Source of the DNA: Paramarasmius palmivorus
Lineage: Eukaryota; Basidiomycota; Agaricomycetes; Agaricales; Marasmiaceae
Assembly: GCA_037176845.1 (NCBI GenBank)
Contig: JAYKXP010000366.1
Span: 1 to 20,204 of the forward strand
DNA: 20,204 nucleotides
Direction: 5' to 3'
Shown: positions 1-8,032 of the stretch, piece by piece
Numbering within the stretch: position 1 is the stretch's first letter
Layout: the number at the start of each line of letters is the position of its first letter
Notes under the pieces: model-generated
Database searches by the model: none
Seen by the model: only the letters and a program-made list of their open reading frames with translations
Told to the model about the DNA's origin: nothing
Made by a program: the position numbers and the translations under genes

Positions 1-529
1 TTGACGGATGGTACCACTTGAGCTCGAGTGTCCTTCTGCACCTTCGTCAACGCAGAGCTTGGCAGACAGAAAGGTATATCTGGCTCGTTGACCATCTGCA
101 CTCAAAGGGGTCAGCAAACCCGTACAAGAATGAGATCACGCACCTGTCATGATTTCGTGTTCCCAACCATGGGCCGCCATTATAGTATGAGTTCACTACA
201 TAAATCCTCGTCCTGAGTGCTTGAAACATCGTACAACGCGACATCCGTACCGTTTTCCTCTGGTTTCGGAGTAGATGAGCAAAAAAACAGGCAGTGGTTG
301 TTTCTGAAAAACCCTGTTTCTGGGTTTCGGCAGTCGGCGCCAGGCACCTTGTGGGAAAAACACCACCACCACGTGACAAGAAACGGTTTATAAATAGTCT
401 AGGCTCAAATCAGACTCGTCTTTCACATTTACCCCATAGCCAGCATGAGTCCGCCCGGTAAGGCCTTTTACTTACTCTTCCATGCTCATATGTTCATATT
501 ATGATCCACATAACAGACATGTTCTTTCT
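1..529. other. Gene-poor left edge
   Basis: I see no supportable gene here. Short open frames on both strands lack splice-consistent extensions and resemble no family I recognise. The stretch at about 112-205 has a diverged second copy at about 2132-2225 (listed separately). A possible tiny first exon at 444 (ATG AGT CCG CCC G, then a GTAAGG donor) could precede the coding remnant that follows, but its downstream frame does not stay open, so I do not call it. Confidence 0.4.
112..205 (+). repeat. Diverged direct repeat, copy 1
   Basis: This copy shares a mosaic of identical short blocks with about 2132-2225: GTACAA.AATGAG, then ACGCAC.TGTCATGATTT, then CGCCATT and TGAGT at similar spacing. 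Both copies are followed some 100-200 bp later by the block TGGGTTTCGGCA. The similarity is too diverged to delimit exactly by eye. It could be an old duplication or the remnant of a dispersed element. Confidence 0.4.
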
Positions 530-944
530 ATGGAGAGATGGGCTTTCAACGTCGACGACCTGTTCGATGTGGCTACTGAAAACAACAGATACAAGAGAGT
601 AATCAACGACATCGAACGCGACAATCAAAAAGCGTTGTCAAAATCTTGCAAGCTAGAGCTGTTTATTTGTCCGCTACTTCAGGCGAACGTGCCTTTCCCA
701 AGGTAATGCCAAAGCAATATTTTCATCGATAGCATACAACGATGGTCGTGACTGTAATGCCCAGCTGGCGGTGTTTATCTTGGATCATTATGCTGAAGAC
801 GAAGAATTCAACTTTGATAGTCACTTACCAGCTGTTTTGCGATGGGAAGCAGGTTTGGGCAAGATGGGTTTACCGATACAGAATCAGGGAGGCTTTCAAA
901 CGTTCTTGAAGGGTAGGAATGGGCTGAGTATGCTGCCACGGTAG
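530..944 (+). pseudogene. Unrecognised coding remnant, two open segments in different frames
   Basis: I do not recognise this gene. The first open segment (530-704) starts MERWAFNVDDLFDVATE and has protein-like composition. The second open segment, about 700 to the stop at 942-944, is in another frame and contains FILDHYAEDEEF, LPAVLRWEAGLGKMGLP and a C-terminal KGRNGLSMLPR. A GT donor follows the first segment at 703-704 and an acceptor CCCAG ends at 764. However, the phases do not match when the segments are joined (phase 2 out, phase 0 in), so the locus is either frameshifted or has a splice pattern I did not find. The second segment reads like a real conserved C terminus. No signal peptide or membrane segment is visible. 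Confidence 0.35.
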
Positions 945-2896
945 CTTAGGGACTGGACAAACGGGCACGTAGTAGAAGAGTCTGTGACAGACGTTATGTT
1001 GTACAGCGTTTTTTTTCTATCCGATGTAATCAGCAATTGTATTATGGTGCATTATGGTCATCTAAATCTCTACTAGACATCGGCGAGACACAAGTTGAGC
1101 CACTGAGCGTAGCGTTGAGCTTTTGACCGTCGACATCTCGACGGGAAACACCATTAAGGCATTGCAGCATGGCTAACTACAGTACATATGTTAGCGTTGA
1201 CAATCTTAGATTGTCAAAAATCGCGATACAACAAATACACTATCGTCGATGCTTCACAAGACTCGCGGTAGATATTTGTATAACCTTGAGTTCTATTGTA
1301 GCCACTCTGTTCAGTGCCAGATAACCCTGCGGCGTCAGCAATGTGTCAATAACAGAAAAAGCAAATCACCCTAGACATGCAACGAGCATCCAACAACGAT
1401 ATCCCACACAGCTAACAACATGCATCACAGATATCCTGAACTTAGGACCTTTCGCTTTATGGTGCATAAACGCCAACACTGTCTCTGAAATAGTCGAAAT
1501 CGGCATGACTCTTTCCCTTGCTACCCGATATACGCATGAATTGATTTCGATAAGGATACCGAAGACGAGGCCCATACCTACCATGAAAGACGCATATAGC
1601 CTGGTCCAAAGAGAGGGCACAGAGTTTAATGACCCCACAACAGCATGGAGCCGCGATAACACCTTCGAAGTTCCATTCAGGCGAGAGATCGACGTGGATT
1701 GTTCTGCCAAGAACTCGAACGAGCGAAGGCAGAAGTGCGGTTCGGCCAGAGTAGCGAATACTTAATCGGGTCTTCGAGGCTTCTGGAGAGTTTTTGTATT
1801 GGAGGATTCCATCGACGGCAAAGGATAATTATAAACTTAAGGATGGTCTGAATGGTGAAGGCTTGTTTACGCTTTGATTCGCCTTTGCAGAGATCGGAAG
1901 GCGACATGAAGACTGGAAAGGGGTGTAGTCGAGATGGTATTCGACACTAGGGTAATCTGACCTCTGCAGTAGCAGCCATGCCTTAGACGAAGGATTGGCG
2001 GAGGATATCACTCGAGCGCGGATTTCCGTTCAACGATTTCCAGAACAAAGAGCCTAACGGTCGAAAACCTGAACCCCATCATCATGATGCAACGAGTTTA
2101 TCAACGACCTATAGTTGTTGAAGTTTCAGTTTAGCAGAACAGTACAAAAATGAGCCAGAAAACACGCACTTGTCATGATTTTAATGCTTGCCCTCATCTA
2201 TTACGCCATTCAGTTCTGAGTACACGTCGCATCTGCAGCTCTCGTCTCGTTTGGTCCCTGGGTAGAGTAAGCAAAAGTAGATGAAAAAGAGATTAATAAT
2301 AAAGGCCTACCTTGTCGTACACTTGACCGTGAGTATGGGATAGGATAAGAGGCGTCAGACGCAACTTCAAGTCGAATGCTCGAAGCAAGGAGCTTGAGCG
2401 TCGTGGAAAATAAAATCGTTTTTGGGTTTCGGCATATTCCGGCCCGGCGGGGGTTCATGCGGCATGCCGCACCGGGTCACGACGTCGACTTGCTTGTTCT
2501 GCAACCATGATCATCTTCCTGATAGCAAGTTCAATACCACCAACATTCTTCCTCGAGCGGCTCGAAAGATCTGGGGTATATCAGCAACTTGAACTACTCT
2601 GGGGATGAATGACCCCAAGTATTAACATTCACACCGCACGACATAAGTAATATAGGAGCGGTGGGATTAAGGAATGTCATCCTGGATAACTTAGGTATGC
2701 CACCGTTTTACTTCTGCGAAAGGGATGATTGCTGAACCTTAGAACTTACATAGGTGATTTGCTGCTCGTGTCGCTGCGCGGCAAACACGTTTTCACAAAC
2801 CCTATATGCTGTTGACAGGGTTTACGAGGCTATCCAAGACGTTAACAGGATTTTGCACCACAATGAACGCAAACTTCATCCTTACCATCCCCTATC
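945..2896. other. Intergenic region with no supportable gene
   Basis: About 1.95 kb without a gene I can defend. The longest overlapping open frames (1343-1765 on + and 1366-1710 on -) are mutual shadows in opposite strands. The minus frame has one hydrophobic stretch (ASFMVGMGLVFGILIEI) but no splice-consistent extension. The second copy of the diverged repeat lies at about 2132-2225. The last about 100 bp form the upstream region of the hairpin-family gene starting at 2897. Confidence 0.4.
2132..2225 (+). repeat. Diverged direct repeat, copy 2
   Basis: This is the partner of the repeat at about 112-205. The best-conserved block is ACGCACTTGTCATGATTT against ACGCACCTGTCATGATTT, preceded in both by GTACAA.AATGAG. 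It carries no coding signal. Boundaries are approximate. Confidence 0.4.
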
Positions 2897-5008
2897 ATGT
2901 CCACCAACAATCCTCGACAAAGAAGAGCTTCTGAGTTCCGAAAAACTGCAATAACTGTCCTTGGTGGAATATGCACGATCGTGTCTGCTGTTATAGCCGT
3001 ACGAAGCACTAATCCTGCGATCACGGTATTTTCGGTAGTTTCTGGAATCGCAACAATCTGGATTGCTTTCTCGTAAGTCATCTGTGTATGTGATTGACCA
3101 CCAATTTTTCAACGTTTGCCGCAGACCCGCTGTGAAAACCTCACTCTTTCGGACGACTCGCAAGATTTTCAGATTTGTGGTAAGACGCATGGTTGAGTTG
3201 CCAGACCCTAGACGAGATGTTGAGCTTGGAGTCATGGTAAGCGGGCACGTGGTACCAGCATGGCAAGAGCCTGAGGTGCGTTTTACCACTCCGCATGTCC
3301 GAAATGCCTATTGCGGAAACACTGCCAGCTTGCTGAAGGCGGGCGACGAACACGCTATAGCCAGCTTCCAAAGTGGATCATTGATAATGATGCAATGACT
3401 GATGTGCATATTATCATAGCCTATACTGACAACGAGGCCATTTCGAATGAGGCCGGTAACGCCCATTGCGTTACCTCGTCGCCCCGTCAAGGTTGAGCAG
3501 CATTTAGTAGACCCGGAAACGTCTTCAACCCTGGCTACTGCATCTAGTTCAAGCGTCATCTCGGAGAATGAGGAAGAGCAACCAGACTTTCGCTCATCAG
3601 CAGGGTACGTAGAATTGCAATACTTCAGCCGTCATAATCTTTTATCCACCCTACGACTTATTAGGGACCCCTTGAGCTCGTATACATTACTTTCATCGCC
3701 AAGATTCACCAGATCCCCACTGTCACGGCTTTATCGGCCAGGTGTGGTGTTTGCACAGCGGCCGGGATCACCGTCAATTTCTCCAAGTAATAGTCTGGAT
3801 CTAGACTCGCGTGGCCAGTACCGTACTGTCGGTTCGGTTTTTGCAGCTGTTTACGAATCCCTAGCAATTTTTTGCGAAAATCAGTCCTCTTGATGGTATT
3901 TACATCCAAACAAAGAGCTCCACCCGGCCAGGGTGCCGACCCAGCGCTTGTCTGGCGCTCGCAGCAGTCGCATTCACAGCAGCCAACCGTACATAGACTA
4001 TATACCACCACCAGAGTCACAAGCTATGATATAGGATAAAATGGACATGCTATCTAGAATGTCATCGACGCTGCTCCCGTCAAAGAAGCCGATAAGAATA
4101 GGCGGCAGAGCTTCAGCGACAGAGTCGGTCAATGGCCCGGTCGGTAGGTAGCTAGTCAATAGCTAGTGTATAGATTTCAAGAGATAACGATTCAATTTCT
4201 GTGACAAGGGCTGCAGTGAGATGAAGACTTCGACATGGGAGTTGGTGAGGAAATTATTGACAATGACAATCATCATTCAACTGCTCAAGCAACTGCTGAA
4301 GCGCTGGACAAGCGCCGGGTCGGCGCGCCTGGCCGGGTGGAGCTCTTTGTTTGGATGTAAATACCATCAGGAGGACCGATTTTCGCAAAAAATTGCTAGG
4401 GATTCGTAAACAGCTGTGATGGTTGGAAATTCAGGCAGCAAACCGACAGAAGAACCTCTTCTACCTTTACCTCATTCCCCTTTTGGAGAACGGCTGGACC
4501 CGAGCCTAGTCTGAATCTCACACCGCCCACACCGCCCACACCGCTCACACCGCTCACACCGCTCGCACCGCCCACCCTTGGCGCTTGGCTCAGAAACCAA
4601 TCGAATTCGACACCTCCGAGTCCAAACATTGACATCGAGCTAGTATGTGAATCGTCCATTGCTTGGATAATTGGAAGTTTAAGTAAATCTGATGTCTATT
4701 CCTAGCCTTCATACTCAGATTACTCTCGCGCCGTCTCCCCGATCATTCTCACCCCCGATGACACGAACGGTCCTAACCCCCTCCAGGAGGCGACGAGGAG
4801 CATACCACCTTGGATTTCGTCAACATACACAGGACTACCGTGGGGTTTCGTGCCTATGACCCTCGAGCCAGTCCAGCCTCCAGATGTACCACTATCTGAG
4901 ACCCAGGCCCCAGTCCCAATAGTCAGCGCAGATGTCGATGAGGATCTACTACTATCCCCAAATATGCTGGGGCTGAAGATGTTCAATGACAACATTCCTG
5001 GCTCCTGA
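2897..5008 (+). CDS. Hairpin-family membrane protein, copy A, interrupted by an inverted-repeat element
   Basis: I recognise no named family; it belongs to a three-member family in this window. Proposed exons are 2897-3072, 3125-3275, 3420-3604, 3665-3843, then, after the inserted element, 4419-4642 and 4706-5008. Exon 1 encodes a basic N terminus (RQRRASEFRK) and two hydrophobic segments, about residues 19-36 (GGICTIVSAVIAV) and 42-60, joined by RSTNP: a likely membrane hairpin. Exon 2 carries FRFVVRRMVELPDPRRDVELG and exon 3 opens with the shared RPFRMRP motif. The rest is low-complexity, rich in Ser, Pro and Thr, with a TPP/TPL repeat. As it stands, translation runs into the element and stops at 3891-3893. 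Without the element and one copy of a TG duplication, the frame stays open to 5008, about 405 aa. Exon 1 is secure from paralogy. The 144-nt intron 3276-3419 is unusually long, and the 60-nt intron 3605-3664 is optional because it is in frame and stop-free. Confidence 0.6.
3844..3960 (+). repeat. Left terminal inverted repeat
   Basis: This arm starts CAGCTGTTTACGAATCCC and runs through a CACCCGGCCAGG block to GCGCTTGTCTGGCGCTC. It pairs with the reverse complement of 4301-4416. Similarity is nearly perfect for the outer 90 bp and decays inward. Confidence 0.8.
4301..4416 (-). repeat. Right terminal inverted repeat
   Basis: The reverse complement of this stretch starts CAGCTGTTTACGAATCCC and matches the left arm at 3844-3960, differing at one A/G and one T/C position in the outer 90 bp and more often further in. 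Confidence 0.8.
4519..4572 (+). repeat. 9-bp tandem repeat (CACACCGCC/T), six units
   Basis: Six consecutive 9-bp units: CACACCGCC twice, CACACCGCT three times and CGCACCGCC once. In the frame of the surrounding exon they encode a Thr-Pro-Pro / Thr-Pro-Leu tract, consistent with a disordered C-terminal tail in the hairpin-family protein copy A. The unit length is a multiple of three, so copy-number change would not shift the frame. Confidence 0.85.
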
Positions 5009-5154
5009 GGCCTGGGGTGTGGGACTTGGGAGTTCCTGTATATATATATGTACTCGTCTTCCGCTACTATGTACCCATTTCAATTTCCCCTTTCACTGCG
5101 TGTACATTCAACATAGCAAACCTGTTTGTGATAATCAAATCAACTCCCACAAAC

Positions 5155-5160
5155 AAAAAA
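5155..5160 (-). terminator. Pol III T-run for the minus-strand tRNA-Gln
   Basis: Six A on the plus strand make TTTTTT on the minus strand, 28 bp beyond the 3' end of the tRNA gene, a usual RNA polymerase III termination signal. Confidence 0.5.
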
Positions 5161-5188
5161 GTGATCATTTGCAACCTGTTCTTCGCCA

Positions 5189-5293
5189 AGGTGCTACCAG
5201 GGTTCGAACCTGGGTTTCGGGAAGATTTACATGAGCGCACTCCCAGATGGCATGCATCAAAATCCCGAGTGATGACCACTACACTATAGCACC
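5189..5293 (-). tRNA. tRNA-Gln (anticodon TTG), with intron
   Basis: The minus strand folds as a cloverleaf. The acceptor GGTGCTA (5293-5287) pairs with TAGCACC (5196-5190), and the discriminator T is at 5189. The anticodon stem is CGGGA/TCCCG, and the anticodon TTG lies at 5260-5258. The T arm is CCAGG, loop TTCGAAC, CCTGG. A 33-nt intron at 5256-5224 begins right after position 37, the canonical site for eukaryotic nuclear tRNA introns. Internal A box (TAGTGTAGTGG) and B box (GGTTCGAACCC) promoter elements are present. The mature sequence is identical to the tRNA-Gln at 7584-7682, but the intron differs in sequence and length. Confidence 0.95.
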
Positions 5294-5389
5294 GTGCTCT
5301 GGACGTTCAGTCATATTTAAATAGTAGAATCGCATTACATAGGATCTAAATAGCGCTAGCTCAAATAACTGGAATACACATAAAACATT

Positions 5390-7326
5390 CTACTCTTCAT
5401 CACTCTCCGTCTCATACTCATCTTCCTCATCTTTCTCCTTTGCCTTACCCTTACCACTCCCATTCCCATTCGGGCTCCCTCTCCCACTATTCCCATTAAC
5501 AAGTTCAACAACAACCTGCCCAACCTCTCCCAACTCCCCCATCCTCACCATCCCATACGGAATCTCTTTCCTCGGATACGCAGTAGCCAACGTAAACCCC
5601 CACCATTCCTTCGTCTCCACATCCTGCGCCACCAGACCCTTCAACGTCTTCTCAAACTCCCCTTCTTTACTCGGCGCAGCCACTCCCAAAGCAGACGACG
5701 AAGGAGAAGCAGGGTGCAACTGCGTATCAACAAACGCATACAACACTCCAACTCCATCTTCCTTCCTAAACCTCCTAACGACTCTCGTTCCAGACGGTAA
5801 TCTCACCGCAACTCTCACATCTCCGCTTTCCGCGGGCAGGTACGCCCTCAACCACTCTCTAACACCAACTCTCCTCTTTCTCTTCTCCTCCGCCTCCCTT
5901 TCCTCTCTCTCTCTCCTTTCTCGTTCCTCTACCTCGCGCCGCTTCGCCTCTTCCTCCGCACGCATCTTAGCAAGGATACGTTCTCGGTCCCTCAAAGCGG
6001 CGGCTTCGAACGCCCGATCTTGTTCCTCCCTAATCCGCCTCTCCTCACGACGCTGAGACTCCTCGAGATCGCGTTGCACAGCCAACGTCTCTCTAGTTGT
6101 CTTTACACGCGCCAGATACGGCTTCACCCTCGGAAGCAACGTTTCCTGGAGATGCGTTACGAGTTTCTCGGGTGTACATGCTTCGGCGCCTTGGTGTCGA
6201 GATAAGATGGACAGCGTGGGTTCTGTCGAGCCGCGCGTGGAAGAAGAGGAGTTGGAAGAGCTGGTGGAGCGGGATGGTTGCAGGCCTAGGAAGGCGATGT
6301 ATGGGAAGGACGTGACGTTTAACTTGAGCGAGGCGGTAAAAGCGTATGTATCGCGGGTGTCGCCGCCCCAGATGACGATATCGTTTTGGGTGAGCGTGTC
6401 GATGAATGTTGGGTTGGTTAGGGTGTTTCTGTGGTCGGCGTCAGCTCTCTTGTTCGTGGTAGTGTAGAAACGAGAGAAAAGAGAGAAGGAAGAGTGAGAA
6501 AAGAAAAGACATACAATTTGAACGCCGCTACATCATCATGCTCTTCACTAACCAACACAACACACCCAATCACCGCTTCCTTTCTTAAATGCCCCAAGAA
6601 AGCGTCGTACGTCCCAAACGTAGCAAAATCAGGGAGGTGTTTACCTCCTTCCCCCGCCCCACTTCCATTGATGCTCCTCAACGTGGCAGTCGAAGGCCCT
6701 GCGATACCGCTGGATAGACCAGTTGCAGACGCAGCTGCTTTGGATAAACAGATGGCACCGGTTTCTTCTTCGAGCTCACGTATCCAACGCTCTGGCGTCC
6801 CACGTCCCCGGGGAGAGAAATTGGGACGACGTGAGAGGAGTGGGATGTATAGGTTTGGAAGAGGAATACGTAGGAAGTTGAAGATGAGCCGAAGGAGAGA
6901 GGAGAGTAGGGAGAAGGGGTATGTTAGGATTGATAGGAATGTGTTGTTTGAGTTGGGCTGCGGCTAAATGTGGTGTTAGCTGACGATGTAGGTTGAAAGG
7001 GCAAGAAAAACAGAACGTACGCGAGCACTGGAATTGGACCCAGGAAGCAAAGCGCCCTGTTCAGAATCGTCTATATCAAACTCTTCTATCCTTCGTCGTT
7101 CTCTTGGTTGCTCCGGCTCTCTTGGTCTTGCGGTACCCAAACCCGCACCCGACCCCGAGCCCAAGGAGCCCCCGCCGAATATAACCTCAACAGCCCTCTG
7201 CACATCCCACTGCACACTCTCCAATACCTCTCTTAACCTATCCACATCCGAGTCGTCTGTATTGGTGAGCTCTCGGAGTTGAGTGAGAGCGTGTGTTTGG
7301 GGAGGTGTTAGGTTGGGCGTTGACAT
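5390..7326 (-). CDS. ucp10: UBX-domain protein, FAF2/UBXD8/Ucp10-like ERAD and lipid-droplet factor
   Basis: Three exons (7326-7021, 6963-6515, 6428-5390; introns of 57 and 86 nt) give 597 aa. Domain order is that of FAF2/UBXD8: a UBA-like domain at about residues 5-52 (LTNTDDSDVDRLREVLE, WDVQRAVEVIFGG); a hydrophobic membrane-insertion segment at about 109-135 (LSILTYPFSLLSSLLRLIFN); a thioredoxin-like UAS domain at about 155-350 (IWGGDTRDTYAF, SFPYIAFLGLQP); a charged coiled coil at about 368-440; a UBX domain at about 456-562 (VAVRLPSGTRVVRRF) with a Ser/Ala-rich insert; and an acidic tail. Family knowledge: such proteins sit as hairpins in the ER and lipid-droplet membrane, bind ubiquitinated clients and recruit the Cdc48/p97 ATPase. 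The start is the first ATG before the UBA-like domain. It is flanked by the two tRNA-Gln genes. The domain call is firm; the choice of Ucp10 among yeast names is by domain order only. Confidence 0.9.
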
Positions 7327-7583
7327 ACGTGTTTATGTCGTCGTGCTTCTCCTCTTTGCGTTTTCTTTTTAGTTTTTATATTCAAGTTTGGGGCCTTGCG
7401 TCAAGAAATGTCTTCTCCAATTAGGCGAGTAACAAAGAAAGAAAAGTCGACCCGAGCGTTGTGGTGGTGGTCCAGCAAGAAGCGCGGTGCCGTGCGGCGG
7501 GCGGTGTATCTGGGCGGACGAATGACGCGTGTCCGGCTGTGCACATCCGCTATAGCAGCGCAGGCAGCATCTCTTGACGAAGA

Positions 7584-7682
7584 GGTGCTATAGTGTAGTG
7601 GTCATCACTCGGGATTTTGAAGCTTTTCATAAGCATCTATGTAATACTTCCCGAAACCCAGGTTCGAACCCTGGTAGCACCT
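7584..7682 (+). tRNA. tRNA-Gln (anticodon TTG), with intron
   Basis: The acceptor GGTGCTA (7584-7590) pairs with TAGCACC (7675-7681), with discriminator T at 7682. The D stem is GTG/CAC. The anticodon stem CGGGA (7610-7614) pairs with TCCCG (7649-7653), with anticodon TTG at 7617-7619. A 27-nt intron (7621-7647) follows position 37. The T arm is CCAGG, loop TTCGAAC, CCTGG. A box and B box are both inside the gene. Exons match the minus-strand copy at 5189-5293 base for base. Confidence 0.95.
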
Positions 7683-8032
7683 AGTCACTTGGAGTGTGAA
7701 ATTTTGTTGCGGACGGTTGGGGCTCAAATGGTCACAGCGTGAAGTGGAACATTTCCCTTACAATTTCCGGTCCTTTGGGTGTTCTCTCGTGTGCCAAACA
7801 CTTGTAGTCTGTATAATATTCACGGACTTGGGGAAAAAATCTTGTCGATGGTAACAGCGTGACAGCTAGAAGCCCTTAGAAACTCGAAGTACAAAGAAAC
7901 ATCAGTGCCATCCGATAAATACGCACTGTTCCCCTCAGAAAGATCAGACATTGTCAGCATTCACCGAGTGGCATTATATGTAATTAGATTATTTCTAGGA
8001 CTTGAATAATCTACGGTATCCAGTTCGCTGTT
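7683..8032. other. Intergenic spacer
   Basis: This lies between the plus-strand tRNA-Gln and the 3' end of the minus-strand gene ending at 8033. I see no open frame with splice support and no repeat. It should contain the polyadenylation region of that gene, but I cannot point to a definite signal. Confidence 0.4.
7702..7705 (+). terminator. Pol III T-run after tRNA-Gln
   Basis: TTTT lies 20 bp past the tRNA 3' end. It is the first run of four T downstream and a plausible, minimal RNA polymerase III terminator. Confidence 0.4.

Larger units (their letters stand above)
3844..4416. mobile_element. Non-autonomous inverted-repeat (MITE-like) element, 573 bp
   Basis: Long terminal inverted repeats of about 116 bp face each other across about 340 bp of unrelated DNA. 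Both ends read CAGCTGTTTACGAATCCC inward. I count only two mismatches in the first 90 bp of the arms. TG lies immediately outside each end (3842-3843 and 4417-4418), which would be a 2-bp target duplication. The interior has no transposase-like frame, so this looks like a short element mobilised in trans. It sits inside the coding sequence of the hairpin-family gene. I cannot assign a superfamily: the termini are not an obvious TA-flanked mariner, and a 2-bp duplication is weak evidence by itself. Confidence 0.75.

Noticed and set aside
620..703. A frame reading YLSATSGERAFPK, reminiscent of the hAT transposase C-terminal motif
   Set aside because: The resemblance is limited to a few residues, no other hAT motif is near, and the continuing frame does not look like a transposase.
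1343..1910. Overlapping open frames on both strands, one with a hydrophobic stretch (VGMGLVFGILIEI) faintly like a TMBIM5 segment
   Set aside because: No other TMBIM5 motif or matching exon boundary follows, and the two strands shadow each other; I could not support a gene or a fourth paralogue.
4396..4995. Minus-strand open frames with Gly/Val-Gly repeats and Ser-rich text
   Set aside because: They are the antisense of the plus-strand exons of hairpin copy A; the glycine/valine repeat is the complement of the Thr-Pro tract.
6020..6967. Plus-strand open frames of up to 178 aa
   Set aside because: They are shadows of the minus-strand UBX-domain gene, whose domains and splice phases are coherent.
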